From: Magnolia sinica
Taxonomy: Eukaryota; Streptophyta; Magnoliopsida; Magnoliales; Magnoliaceae
DNA length: 64,000 nt
NCBI RefSeq assembly: GCF_029962835.1
Contig: NC_080588.1
Location: 69,156,001-69,220,000 of the forward strand
Direction of reading: 5' to 3'
Position numbers and translations under genes: made by a program. Positions 23,801-30,799 of the stretch are shown here, piece by piece. The first letter of the stretch is position 1. Each line of letters opens with the position of its first letter. Below the pieces are notes generated by a model. That model was not told the origin of the DNA. It worked only from the letters and a program-made list of their open reading frames with translations, and did not search any database.

Positions 23801-24332
23801 TGTGATTGATTTGTGTATTAAGTTTACCAAGTTTTGCTAGGTCCACGTGCCAGGTTTGTGGATGTCCAAGTAGTGCATCAGGGGGTCTACTGTGTAGATG
23901 ATCCAACCTAAATCAGGCTGGCACACACATTAGACAGCAAGCAATAGCCTTCCATTGTTTCCATACATGCACCTCACCTAATGTGGTGACTTTAATATCT
24001 CTTGGGCTGAGTAACCTACATGGTGGGGCACACCTGATGCACGACTTTGGGGCTTCACGCATCTCTGCATGCAGTGGCGCATGTTGGCTTAGCAAAGCTT
24101 GTTTTGATTACACTGGTCTGCGACCTCTACGATTCTGATTTGTCATTGCATCACAGGAGCTGAAGGTCCCGGCCTCGATTCAAATGGGGGAGCGTATGAT
24201 TTCTCAACAAAGCTGCTTCACCTAGCATGGCACCCAACTTACAATGCACTCGCCTGTGCAGCCTCGAACAGTCTGTACATGTATTATGCGGAAGATATCA
24301 TGGAAAACGGAACTACTAAACATCATCAGTGA
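1502..24332 (+). CDS. PP2A-B55: PP2A B55-type regulatory subunit B, 3' part of gene (10 exons)
   Basis: Regulatory B subunit of the protein phosphatase 2A holoenzyme, a WD40 beta-propeller that selects substrates for the A/C core in cytosol and nucleus. Exons read from the sequence: 1502-1645, 3416-3507, 6414-6532, 20036-20159, 20736-20859, 21922-21990, 22082-22173, 22633-22710, 22809-22876 and 24157-24332. All nine introns are GT-AG, and the exons total 1086 nt (361 codons plus TGA) in one frame. Family hallmarks include [79 protein letters not shown] and, near the end, [20 protein letters not shown]. About 150 N-terminal residues (the first blades) should be encoded left of position 1. The C-terminus carries a short extension ([13 protein letters not shown]) after the usual MYYA end. 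Introns are 91 bp to 13.5 kb. It is closest to the plant ATB-alpha/beta type; I cannot choose between them. No frame break is seen, so the gene looks functional. Confidence 0.95.
1734..2328. mobile_element. hAT-like MITE in B55 intron
   Basis: The ends are imperfect inverted repeats of about 40 bp built on 'TCCAGTGCTCTCAG' with 'GCACTATA'. The flanks are CGTATTAT (1726-1733) and TGTATTAT (2328-2335), an 8-bp target duplication with one C/T change. Inside are a C-run/(CT)n tract at about 1776-1815 and no coding capacity. Confidence 0.75.
2742..3030. repeat. Compound minisatellite with (CT)n(CA)n cores
   Basis: Three tandem units start at 2742, 2851 and 2931. Each has 'tgtaatacat', 'cttcacagcaaggagagcat', then (CT)n and (CA)n of differing length. 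Unit 2 lacks the short 'attgaaatttcaaag' segment present in units 1 and 3. Confidence 0.85.
3416..3507 (+). CDS. B55 exon with [18 protein letters not shown]
   Basis: 92 nt, starting in phase 0 after 'gagcag' and ending two bases into a Ser codon before donor 'gtgggt'. It carries the near-invariant [11 protein letters not shown] segment of a propeller blade. Confidence 0.95.
3856..4150 (+). mobile_element. LINE 3' end fragment
   Basis: Degenerate + strand translation shows the LINE-type C-terminal signature [16 protein letters not shown] followed by a frame-shifted NNRCF-like stretch. A 3' UTR follows, ending in an A-rich tail (aaaataaaataaaaagg) near 4135-4150. It matches the same region of the LINE ORF at 63136-63969. 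Confidence 0.65.
4497..4660 (-). mobile_element. tRNA-derived SINE, family B, copy 1
   Basis: The - strand reads a tRNA-like head (gagcgaatggttagtgtcgtgg), a B box (GTTCAATTC, + strand 4595-4603) and a body ending 'ggggacaccc'. The same body recurs at 23095-23275. Confidence 0.7.
4661..6413. other. B55 intron, no recognised element
   Basis: AT-rich intron with several A/T runs. Short ORFs around 5356-5690 have no recognisable domain and no splice context. Confidence 0.4.
6414..6532 (+). CDS. B55 exon with [15 protein letters not shown]
   Basis: 119 nt, completing the split Ser codon and running through [17 protein letters not shown] and FNIVDVKP to the first base of a Glu codon. Donor 'gtatgc' opens the 13.5-kb intron. 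Confidence 0.95.
6709..6728 (+). other. G-quadruplex motif (GGGA)4 in intron
   Basis: Four GGG tracts with single-A loops (6712-6726) on the transcribed-sense strand, about 180 bp after the donor of the 13.5-kb intron. Confidence 0.7.
6930..8130 (-). mobile_element. LINE fragment (RT 3' flank and zf-RVT domain), interrupted
   Basis: - strand scraps in LINE order: a [13 protein letters not shown] stretch near 8040-8080 ([10 protein letters not shown]-like), [14 protein letters not shown] near 7800-7850, then [16 protein letters not shown] near 7050-7110 (the zinc-binding zf-RVT signature). Many stops and frameshifts; dead. A GTAACGGCC-type MITE interrupts it at about 7450-7740. Confidence 0.7.
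7470..7745. mobile_element. GTAACGG-family MITE, copy 1
   Basis: Rich in 'ccataac' and 'ggccatt' in both orientations, with an outer end whose reverse complement reads GGAATTCAATAACGG then GGTGGCCATGATGGCC. Related copies are near 10080-10200, 44950-45425 and 57720-58090. Inserted in the LINE fragment. Confidence 0.6.
9125..9649. mobile_element. hAT-type MITE with perfect 8-bp TSD
   Basis: Left end CAGTGTTTTAAATAG and right end CTATTTAAAACACCG are terminal inverted repeats (14 of 15). CTTCCCAC occurs at 9117-9124 and again at 9650-9657. The interior has 'gctacatagcgtgtagcgtaag' motifs in both orientations and no ORF. Confidence 0.9.
9838..10480. repeat. Left inverted arm flanking the gypsy nest
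   Basis: Aligns by eye, in reverse complement, with about 19130-19585. Shared blocks include 'cttgccttggcctt', 'ggtcatgac', 'caatggtgtcygcaag', and 'tatagccgattg'. The left arm carries an extra ~190 bp holding a GTAACGG-type MITE. Together the arms look like long terminal inverted repeats or two opposed copies of one repeat. Confidence 0.7.
10080..10200. mobile_element. GTAACGG-family MITE fragment inside the left arm
   Basis: Contains 'gggctgtaacagcc' and 'ggccgttatgg'; the outer end on the - strand reads GGCATTCAACAACAG then TAGTGACCATAACGGCC, matching the family end. It is absent from the matching place of the right arm, so it came after the arms formed. Confidence 0.6.
10600..10907 (-). 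pseudogene. Outer gypsy element: integrase C-terminal end
   Basis: - strand translation gives [19 protein letters not shown] then [10 protein letters not shown], the end of a gypsy integrase (INDNAY.. / FNV.DL.PF family pattern). The preceding part ([13 protein letters not shown] pattern) continues on the far side of the inner element at 15129 onward. Stops follow. Confidence 0.75.
10908..12127 (-). repeat. 3' LTR of the inner gypsy element
   Basis: 1220 bp, TG...CA ends, near-identical partner at 13914-15128. The element's reading frame ends about 90 bp inside it (stop at 12037). Confidence 0.92.
12037..13269 (-). CDS. Gypsy integrase C-terminus with proline-rich repeats and chromodomain
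   Basis: Open from just after an amber codon at 13270 down to the stop at 12037; the first Met is at 13017. In order: an RT-linker piece ([15 protein letters not shown], 13150-13240), fused directly to integrase ([20 protein letters not shown]), [11 protein letters not shown], six 14-residue proline-rich repeats (12343-12594), and a chromodomain ([21 protein letters not shown] at about 12175-12335). The chromodomain normally tethers the integration complex to chromatin; here the integrase catalytic core is deleted. The last ~30 residues are encoded in the LTR. Confidence 0.85.
   Translation of the reverse strand, partial: RAPEASIELPTEATPVIDKFHDVFPDDLPDESPPRRDIEHTRTWDTVIPTAEFAFNNSVDKSTGLSPYEVVIDYKPEKPIDLVPMSLSHRPSEPTESFVHHIHSWHQKIRQKITTSNKHYKFSADQDKCFKEFNVKDSVIVRIRPERYPPKAVRKLHERSARPIKIIKRNSLNAYVANLPPCMGISSTFNVEDLVAFQGAIDVLSSLLPNHPNSLDLSIDPWPPSDPFSQPLPPIPIRPDPSSQILRLIPTPADPFFQPLPLIPTRSDPFFQPLSLIPTCPDPSSQLLRPIPTIPDPFSQPLPHIPTFPIPREEIEDILDHRIISTSDGGFQRYLVKWKSRSASDRTWLTEEELQRLDPDILNRFRSFILPVAKSSQPERIDGDIMRTRARTPPMHVRTQKEGPTIDLAR
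13270..13599 (-). pseudogene. Gypsy gag-like N-terminal ORF (109 aa)
   Basis: First ORF after the primer site: a short charged/helical stretch ([21 protein letters not shown]) then a low-complexity tail. Ends at TAG (13270-13272) in the same frame as the following pol remnant. Capsid and zinc-knuckle regions are absent. Confidence 0.6.
13898..13909 (-). other. Primer binding site for tRNA-iMet
   Basis: The - strand reads TGGTATCAGAGC four bases after the LTR end (CATCA-AATT). It sets the element's orientation. Confidence 0.92.
13914..15128 (-). repeat. 5' LTR of the inner gypsy element
   Basis: 1215 bp, TG...CA ends; differences from the other LTR look mostly like C/T or G/A transitions, as expected for methylated repeats. 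Confidence 0.92.
15129..16110 (-). pseudogene. Outer gypsy element: integrase region
   Basis: - strand scraps in order: [14 protein letters not shown] (RNase H/integrase junction, near 16060-16099), LLHDGFLF-like [10 protein letters not shown], then the integrase core pattern [24 protein letters not shown] and LNFISAYHP (15527-15800), then [11 protein letters not shown] at the edge of the inner insertion. Stops and frameshifts throughout. Confidence 0.8.
16111..17400 (-). pseudogene. Outer gypsy element: RT and RNase H region (second RT copy)
   Basis: Contains [15 protein letters not shown] (about 16830-16870), [12 protein letters not shown] (16745-16780; the usual YVDD/YFDD box reads NFDD), then [15 protein letters not shown] and RSFHGL. 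Upstream are [12 protein letters not shown]-like scraps near 17140-17210. A small SINE interrupts it at 16887-16971. Confidence 0.75.
16887..16971 (+). mobile_element. Small tRNA-like SINE inserted in gypsy RT
   Basis: 64-bp body with a B box (GGTTCAATCCC at 16923-16933) and a 21-A tail. It is flanked by cattcCtacaatcc (16873-16886) and cattcAtacaatcc (16972-16985), a 14-bp target duplication with one mismatch. Confidence 0.75.
17401..18760 (-). pseudogene. Outer gypsy element: duplicated protease/RT-start region
   Basis: Two head-to-tail copies of the protease to RT-start segment. Copy A (about 17810-18740) reads [28 protein letters not shown]-like and [18 protein letters not shown], then [17 protein letters not shown] and [14 protein letters not shown]. 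Copy B restarts at about 17723-17808 with [20 protein letters not shown] and runs on into the RT at 17.4-16.9 kb. Gag is missing. Confidence 0.75.
18785..19040. mobile_element. Foldback MITE between gypsy remnant and right arm
   Basis: Two inverted halves meet near 18900: 'gaacggtccacgtgaagc', 'tcatgaaacccccagggcc' and 'ggtgggccat' recur in reverse complement at 18950-19030. No ORF. Confidence 0.7.
19130..19585. repeat. Right inverted arm flanking the gypsy nest
   Basis: Reverse complement of the left arm at 9838-10480, without that arm's MITE-bearing insertion. It ends about 450 bp before the B55 exon at 20036. Confidence 0.7.
20036..20159 (+). CDS. B55 exon with [17 protein letters not shown]
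   Basis: 124 nt after acceptor 'tttgcag', completing the Glu codon at once with no loss of frame across the giant intron. It encodes a full WD strand set ending CDRYAK plus the first two bases of a Leu codon; donor 'gtaagg'. Confidence 0.95.
20320..20600. repeat. Dispersed repeat in B55 intron, partner at 50290-50540
   Basis: Shares ordered blocks with 50290-50540, such as 'gaatgtggagt/gatgtggagt', 'atggccttt/atggcctgt', 'ccacatgagagccca/ccacgtggtagccca' and 'tcctgatca'. Non-coding, MITE-like. Confidence 0.55.
20736..20859 (+). CDS. B55 exon with [15 protein letters not shown]
   Basis: 124 nt. It completes Leu (CT+A), then [11 protein letters not shown], the conserved SFFTEII segment and SRDYMTLK; donor 'gtttgg'. 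Confidence 0.95.
21922..21990 (+). CDS. B55 exon LWDLNMESG...EYLRPK
   Basis: 69 nt (23 codons) in phase 0, carrying the WD dipeptide of its blade (LWDL) and [11 protein letters not shown] 91-bp intron follows. Confidence 0.95.
22082..22173 (+). CDS. B55 exon [17 protein letters not shown]
   Basis: 92 nt encoding the highly conserved [14 protein letters not shown] block and the [12 protein letters not shown] turn. It ends two bases into a Ser codon. Confidence 0.95.
22633..22710 (+). CDS. B55 exon SNLFRVFG...KNPT
   Basis: 78 nt completing the Ser codon (AG+C), then [12 protein letters not shown] and a loop ending in an Arg codon split 2+1. Confidence 0.93.
22809..22876 (+). CDS. B55 exon, Arg/Ser-rich loop
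   Basis: 68 nt after acceptor 'caaag'. It encodes a basic loop ([22 protein letters not shown]) that varies between B55 proteins. Confidence 0.88.
23095..23275 (+). mobile_element. tRNA-derived SINE, family B, copy 2
   Basis: tRNA-like head (ggccaatggcaagcgtcgtgg), degenerate B box (GTTTGATTCCCC), 'gcctgcgtccgcaagga', 'ggacaccctgatgtcc', then about 18 A. Same family as 4497-4660. It lies in the last B55 intron, sense orientation. Confidence 0.75.
23330..23690. repeat. Dispersed repeat, partner at 41390-41690
   Basis: 'ttatctgactattggattgg', 'tggaaaatatccaatggtc' and 'tatcaagtatcat' line up with 41390-41690. Non-coding; last B55 intron. Confidence 0.6.
24157..24332 (+). CDS. B55 last exon and stop
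   Basis: 176 nt encoding the closing blade ([20 protein letters not shown], then the MYYA end) and a 13-residue tail, then TGA at 24330-24332. Confidence 0.95.
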
Positions 24333-24628
24333 TAAAAAGAAAGAACTGATGAAATGGGAAGGTGGGACACTGATTCAGATAAGGCAGCATGCTCCGCTTC
24401 CGGCGAACCTGTATTTTGTTCCAAAAGCAAGAAGCAGCTCTCTTGTTCAATTCTTTTGTAGAAAAGATGCAATTCTTTTCGTTTCTTTCCTTTTTTAATT
24501 TAATTGAAGGGGGGACTAGGTGGAAGTATGTAACTCACAAATAGTGCTCGATGGGAGAGGTTATACTGTGGTAATGGAGCTTTCTTATTTCTTTTTCTTA
24601 AAAAAAAAAATCTTTCTTTTTAAAAAAA

Positions 24629-24634
24629 AATAAA
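24629..24634 (+). terminator. Possible B55 poly(A) signal AATAAA
   Basis: AATAAA about 300 bp after the B55 stop in a T/A-rich 3' UTR. It fits the place of a near-upstream element, but it lies in an A-run and may be chance. Confidence 0.35.
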
Positions 24635-25066
24635 TCTTCGTATTGGTTTCATGAGCTACAGTTGTCTTGTTCCACCGCATACTGCATGCCTTCGTCTGTG
24701 TGCCTGCAATGCTAGAGTTGGGTCTTGCCTGGCTGTTGATCTGTGCATGCGCATATGTGAAATACTCCTTTTTTTATATAGCATTGTAAGTGCTATTAGC
24801 TGCATTTAGATGAGTCGATAAATGAATTGATCTGGACCATTCAGCAGGTTTTACCCCCTCTTCATGGGGCACCGAAAAAACCTCGATCCTAGATTAGTGT
24901 CCTGAAAAAAGAAAAAAGAAAAAAAGAAGAAGAAGATGCCAATGACCAGTCTGTACCATATATGACATGATTGACCAACTAATGTAGGAAAGGATCATCT
25001 GGTGGTGGGCTGGATGAACAGGCAGACCATATGCATTGATTGCTGTGTCAGTCCCAGGTGTGATGA

Positions 25067-25069
<3 letters not shown>

Positions 25070-25135
<66 letters not shown>
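25070..25135. repeat. (TA)n microsatellite
   Basis: About 33 uninterrupted TA units. Confidence 0.97.
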
Positions 25136-25138
<3 letters not shown>

Positions 25139-26682
25139 GAAAATGGTCATTGATTACAGCGCTCAAATGAGGTATTTCAGCTACTAGCATGTGTTTCTGT
25201 TCATGGGCCTATTCTAATATTAAGAAGGTTTCAGTGCTTCAATCCATTCCCTCCCATAATTGGTCTCCTAGTCAAATTGAAACTCAGGTTGGCAGCCAGC
25301 AGCAGCTCTTCCCGAAAGAGTCCGTCTCGAGTCCATCAGGTGGGTAGCTAGTCTATGAACTTTTGCCAAGCACTAGATTAAAAAAAACAAAAAAATAATT
25401 CCCGTTCCGAGTGAGCTTGAGCGAGACCTATCTGCTACCAACAATTCAGGTCCAAGCACGAACTGGGACACATTACCTTGTGGCCCTATCTGACCCACAT
25501 AAATTGCATAAGTCCAACCCTGACCAAACCCATTTGTAATCAGTTCAGGGCTCCACCAAACCGACCCAATTCATGTCTAGGAATGGAATATGAGGCTAAA
25601 GTCGTGCCTACACCAGCCATGTATACATATGCTCACACATACTTCGTATACATGCATCATCATCATTTAAGCCTTATCCTAATTAATTCTTAATTCCTTT
25701 CCACTCTTTCAAGGGCCATGACCATATCCAAAATCTGAGCTGTCCACCTGATGCAGCACTCCATGAAACTTTCAGGGCCCAACTTTTATGCTGATCCTAC
25801 CAGAGTTTTGGATCAGGGTATAGGTTGGGATCTAGGGGTTTCATGGGGTAGTATATATTGAGAGAGAGGAATGCTCACCTGTACACCACCTTACCTAAGC
25901 ACCCGTGTCTTGGGCACAGAATCTGAACGGTCAACACAATGCGGCACCCATGTGTGTGTGTGTGTGTGTGTGTCTTTTTATTCTCCTGGATTTTTTATCA
26001 GATGCTGTCGGGGTCATCTCGCCGGTTGGACTATATGGACAGGTTGGGTTGGGTGTGGTTCAAGCTGAGCTGGACCCATGTACTTATACAGGCATTTCTA
26101 GCCCGAGCCCAATTCATTGCAATTTAGCTTGGCCCGAACATGCATTAGAAGCGGGTCAGGCCAGATCTCAGACTGCGGTGAGATACTTATCGAGGATGAG
26201 GCCTCGGATAAGAATGATTGGTGAAATAAGGTTGGTTTCATGTGCAAATCAATCTCTGCTGTACACTATTCAAGACATATTAACAAAGGATTTTATCTCC
26301 CTTACAAAACACCACTAAGATCGTTGATGGCCCACTTAGAGAATCATCACATGCTTAGGCAACACTCGAAGATCAGTCCAATCTGGTCATCAGGTGAGCT
26401 ACTAGGTTATGAAAGAAACAGACGGCTAGAAGAAGAAGAAGAAAAAAGAAGATGATTGATGGATCACATTCGAGGTATACGTGGCCCAAGTGATGACTGG
26501 ACCAGCCTAATTCTCAGGCCGCAGCACATGCGTGGCGGGGACCCTGATGAATGACCTACATAACATATACGTGCCAGTTTGGCACATGTGGCGAGAGTAG
26601 GATTGGAATGGTTATTCTTAAGAGTAGCCTTTCTCTCAAGTCCTTCCTTTCTTGGCAATCGTTGCTAACTTGCACAATGAGA

Positions 26683-26802
26683 GATCAAGTACTGTTCCCT
26701 CATCAGGTGGGTCACATTCCATGAAAAAAGAAGGATGGTTTAAAAGATGGCCTACACTATACATCCAACATTGACCCACCTGATGAGTGGGGCATCTTGA
26801 TC
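26683..26802. mobile_element. Short foldback MITE (120 bp)
   Basis: A perfect 16-bp inverted repeat, CTCATCAGGTGGGTCA (26699-26714 and 26772-26787), extends outward imperfectly to GATCAAG/CTTGATC. Confidence 0.75.
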
Positions 26803-26951
26803 TTTGAGCAATTGCATCAGCACAATGGAACTAGCTCGATGAGCGGCTTGGATCTTGCAAAAGCGGCACATGCTGACAAGCTCGCCTGTGTTCTAACTTC
26901 TAAGGTGTGCATGGAATTAGTAAAAATAAATAAATAAATAGAGAGAAAATT

Positions 26952-26985
<34 letters not shown>

Positions 26986-27889
26986 GTTTCTACATTGTAC
27001 CGACTCATCCATATTCAAGACTTCAGATCATTTCACGGAAAACCAGACTGGTTCTTACCCACATTGAAGGAGCTTGTTATAGAATTAGTCTGCGTTTGGT
27101 TGCACTATTGAATTAAATAGCGAAATTTCAGTTTAATCAATCAAGAAGAATGACAAACAATTTAATGGTGTTTTCCAAGAATAACCATTCATTAAATTGC
27201 AGCTATATTCCCCTCAAATCCAACTTGAAAGTAACCTAATTTCTGTTGAGAGCCTTAAGACCATCACCATGAATGTTAAGTAGAGTACAATTCAGATAGT
27301 CTCAATTTCTAAGACCAATACTTGCAATTCAATTTGATAGTTCATCCAAACACGCCATTCGTATAGTAAGGAAAATCAGTGAGAATCTACTCCAGAGTAA
27401 ACACAGTCACATTACATAAAAATGTAACCCAAAGAAAGCAAAATCCATGAACCTGTCCAACACTCTTTGAGGCCTTCAGAAGGTCTACTATAGCTTGCTT
27501 GAGACAGATAAGTCTTTAGATAAGACAGGACTACAATGCACGTGCAAGGTTGCGTGCATCATTTCCCACCATTGAATGAAACTTAATGGGAATCTATAAA
27601 GATTTCAAAATTCAAAACTTCAAAACTCATTTTTTAAATGCAAGTCAAGGTGCTCACCCATGATTGTTAGATGGTGGGAGATCTCCATGCACACCAAGGA
27701 CTCCATAGGTTGTGATGCATTTGAATGTTGTAAAAACTAAAGAGTATTCCAATATTAGTAGGTAAGTTACATGCACAAGCTACTCAACAAACTAGGTAGT
27801 CAATGTACCAGATACAAGGGTTTCTTAGACATGGTTTCAGTACTCTTCCTTCAGATCTTGAAGCTCAAATCCTCCACCCATACTAATAC

Positions 27890-28640
27890 CACCATGATAT
27901 ATGGCATGTCATCCAGACATACCCATGTTCAACACTAAACATATTAAGCATAGAACCACAAGACATACATACATACCATGATGTAAGATACTTCAGAATG
28001 GATGCCTCATCCATGTCATACCCGTACGTGTTCCATACTCACAAATTAAGCATAGAATTACAAGATATACATACATACCATTTCTATGCATTCATCCATA
28101 CTAATAATCTAATACAACCATGATATAAGATACTGTAAAATATGCCTCATCCATGACATGCCCATGTTCAGTAAACAGACATTACGATAGAATCACAATA
28201 TATATACATACACACATACATACATTCCTCATCCATGACATTCCCATGTTACTTAGATATTAAGATAGAATCACAAGACATATACATACATACATATCTA
28301 GCTATACACCACCATGGCCCAAGATACTTCAAAATGGATGCCTCATCCATGACATACCCATGTTCAGTACTTAGACATTAAGATCACAAGACATATACAT
28401 ACATACATAAATATCTAACTATACATCCATACCCTCGACACCATTATGGTGCAAGATACTTCAAAATGGATGCCTCATCCATGATATACCCATGTTCAGT
28501 ACTTACTAAGCCTAGAATCACAAGACATACATGCTGCATCTAGCTATAGCCATGCTAATACGCCATGGTCCATATTTCAAAATGGGTGCATCATCCATGG
28601 CAAACCCATGTTCAATATTTCAATAGCATATGAGGAGTAG
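27890..28640. repeat. Minisatellite, about seven units of 85-140 bp
   Basis: The core 'gcctcatccatgacatac' then 'ccatgttcagtac' recurs near 27905, 28004, 28143, 28227, 28340, 28470 and 28589. 'aagatacttcaaaatgg' and 'cacaagacatacatac' lie between. It lies 0.9 kb past the 3' end of the Dof gene. Confidence 0.85.
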
Positions 28641-28705
28641 GAGGCATATCCATGTTCAATACTTCAGTAGTATCAACGGTAGGAGGTATTTACATGTCAA
28701 TACTC

Positions 28706-28707
<2 letters not shown>

Positions 28708-28770
<63 letters not shown>
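28708..28770. repeat. (CT)n microsatellite
   Basis: About 31 uninterrupted CT units, next to the minisatellite. Confidence 0.97.
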
Positions 28771-28776
<6 letters not shown>

Positions 28777-29519
28777 GCTCATGGGAAACCGAGCTAATGA
28801 CATGCATATTTCTTGATTCCAAACAAACATATAGATAGGGAATATATCCGCGAGTTTCAAGGGAAGGATGCACGACAAAACACAACCCTCTGTAAACCAT
28901 AAGGCTGCAGCGCAACCAGCTCCCAACTGCAAGAATCGAATCAATTGCTGTTTTTAGCAAACCCCTCCAAAAGGCTGCTTCAGCGCTTCTTTCACCTCTT
29001 TCTCATAACACAACAAATGAAGGGATTTCCATAACCTCACTCGCCACTCCAAAACCTGATTTCACTAAGAAGAGGACCCTTCTTCCATCTTCTAAAATAA
29101 AACGACAACAAAATGGCCAAATAGAAGAAGAAGAAGAAGAATAAGAAGAAGAAGAAGGTTCAACATTTTTCATACCACTTTAGTTAAGAATTCTTGCATA
29201 TCAAGAACAAATATTTGAAATGTGAGGATTGTTTTTAAGAATTTTAGAATTTTTATAGACATTGAAGAATGCCCAAACTGATATTTTATATATATCAAAA
29301 TGCGAAAGGGTGTTTTTTTTTTTTCCCTTCAATAACAAACACAAGAAAACACTTCCCATTTCCTTGATCTTTGTCCTTGATACATTACCACAAGCTAACC
29401 ATACAGTAAACACACATGAAACACAAAAAGAACTACATAATGACACTACAATAAGATTCATATTTCATAACCAAACAAAGACAATGAGAATAACGTTAAC
29501 TCGGAAAATAAGAAGGTTC
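28771..29519. other. 3' flank of the Dof gene
   Basis: Probably includes the Dof 3' UTR (read leftward from 29519). (GAA)n-rich at 29122-29155. No coding signal. Confidence 0.4.
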
Positions 29520-30482
29520 TTAAGGAAATGCACCATTTGTTGTGGGCAGATCAGACCATGAAAACGGCGAATTCCAGTAACCCAAATCCCCTCCGGTCAC
29601 AGAAGCGGGTTCCAGGATCGAAGATGTAGAAGATGTAGCTGCATTGCCAATTACTGCTGATGAGTGATCAGTGTAATAATTGGCGGTTGATCTGGTCCTT
29701 TGATAAAGCTCTTGGATTCCAGTGGGGTTCAGAACTTCACCCAACAGCATGCTTTGTTGCTGTGCCTGTTGTTGAAGCATTAGTTGCTGCTGCTGCTGCT
29801 GCTGCTGTTGTTGATGATGATTTTGATTGTTTCTCCAGAATGAACTGCATAGACCAATGGGAAGTTGAGTCAGCGGATCTAGGCCCCGAGTCCGCGTATT
29901 TAGTGCACCTGTCACTAGTGCTGACTGTGGCGCCATATGCGATCCAATCGTGAGCCCTTCATCCTTGATCACAGAAGAATTAGGGTTAGGGTTTGAGCTA
30001 GGGTTGGGGTCCTGAGTGGCTCTCAGTAATGCCAAGAGCTGCGAATTTTGCTGTGTGGCCCACACGATGGGGTTGGGGACCGGATCATGGCTGAAACCGT
30101 TCCCTAAACTTGGATTCCCAACATCTGATGATGGTGTGGGCTTGGACTTCCCGCTGCTGGATTTCCCAGCATTTGCTACACTCGTGCTCTTGCTCTTCCG
30201 GCAGCCACCCCCGATAGGGACGTTGCGGAGGGCCCCGCCTTTCGTCCAGTAGCGCCGGCAGGTCTTGCAGAAATGGCGGGGTTGGGTAAGATTGTAGTTG
30301 TTGTAGTAACAGAACTTAGTGTTGGATGAATCACATCTTGGGCACCTTAGGTTTTGGTGATCTGAAGAAGATGAAGAAGAAGAAGACCCTTCAACAGCTC
30401 CTCCACCAATGGAGATTTTCCTCTCTTCACCTCCTCCTCCGACAAGTACTTCTCCTCCACCTCCTAAAAGCTCTTGAATCAT
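29520..30482 (-). CDS. Dof-type zinc finger transcription factor
   Basis: 320-aa plant-specific transcription factor that binds AAAG-core promoter sites in the nucleus. The Dof domain spans residues 46-98: [16 protein letters not shown]...[20 protein letters not shown]. Zinc ligands Cys47, Cys50, Cys72 and Cys75 (C-x2-C-x21-C-x2-C) are all present, followed by the basic GGGCRKSKS. The N-terminus is Gly/Ser-rich (eight Ser at 33-40). A ten-Gln run lies at 224-233, and the end is [19 protein letters not shown], a Trp-containing C-terminus typical of Dof activation regions. IKDE (172-175) fits the SUMOylation consensus. The ATG at 30482 is the first of the frame, with an A-rich leader upstream, and the ORF is full length for the family. 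The subfamily is uncertain. Confidence 0.95.
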   Translation of the reverse strand: MIQELLGGGGEVLVGGGGEERKISIGGGAVEGSSSSSSSSDHQNLRCPRCDSSNTKFCYYNNYNLTQPRHFCKTCRRYWTKGGALRNVPIGGGCRKSKSTSVANAGKSSSGKSKPTPSSDVGNPSLGNGFSHDPVPNPIVWATQQNSQLLALLRATQDPNPSSNPNPNSSVIKDEGLTIGSHMAPQSALVTGALNTRTRGLDPLTQLPIGLCSSFWRNNQNHHQQQQQQQQQQLMLQQQAQQQSMLLGEVLNPTGIQELYQRTRSTANYYTDHSSAVIGNAATSSTSSILEPASVTGGDLGYWNSPFSWSDLPTTNGAFP

Positions 30483-30790
30483 CTTCCTTTCTTCAATCTA
30501 CAACAACCAAAAACAAGAGGAGAAGATAGTGATTTTTTATTTTTATTTTTATTTTTCGGGTGGAAAAGCCAAAGAAAGTAGGTTTTGTATTGTAGCGTAT
30601 GTTAGATTTGAGAGGTGAGAATAGGACTTACCTTTGTGATTTCAGTTGGATGGTTTTATGAGGTGGTTTTATTTTTCTGTACTAGGAAGTGATGGAGTGT
30701 GGTTTTTTGTGGGTGAAAAAAGAGTAGAGGTTTTGGAGATGGGTACTTTAATATAAAGGTGATGGACAAAGAAACCGCTTATCTGTCAGT
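30483..30790 (-). promoter_or_regulatory. Dof gene 5' leader and proximal promoter
   Basis: On the - strand a TATATTAA box is at 30748-30755, about 265 bp before the ATG. The leader between is A/C-rich (acaaccaaaaacaagagg on the + strand). Several AAAG/CTTT sites could allow Dof auto- or cross-regulation. Placement is by motif only. Confidence 0.4.
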
Positions 30791-30799
30791 AAAAGTGGT

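Larger units (their letters stand above)
24640..27880. other. Intergenic repeats downstream of B55
   Basis: No gene seen. Holds (TA)n at 25070-25135, (TG)n at 25952-25973, a widely found plant repeat motif near 25655-25730 (catcatcatttaagccttat, also at about 54880 and 58205), foldback scraps at 25735-25850, and an A-run at about 26959-26983. Confidence 0.5.

Noticed and set aside
24894-25190. ORFs with long Ile-Tyr repeats over 25070-25135 and at 34703-34960
   Set aside because: Pure translations of (TA)n microsatellites.
25871-26318. 65-137-aa ORFs around a (TG)n tract
   Set aside because: Microsatellite plus dispersed-repeat sequence; no domain.
27890-28640. CRISPR-like array
   Set aside because: Units are unequal and diverged, spacers are low-complexity, and this is a plant nuclear sequence; it is a minisatellite.
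28690-28960. ORFs with Arg-Glu repeats (also at 1730-1954 and 2881-3102)
   Set aside because: Translations of (CT)n or (CA)n microsatellites with no domain.
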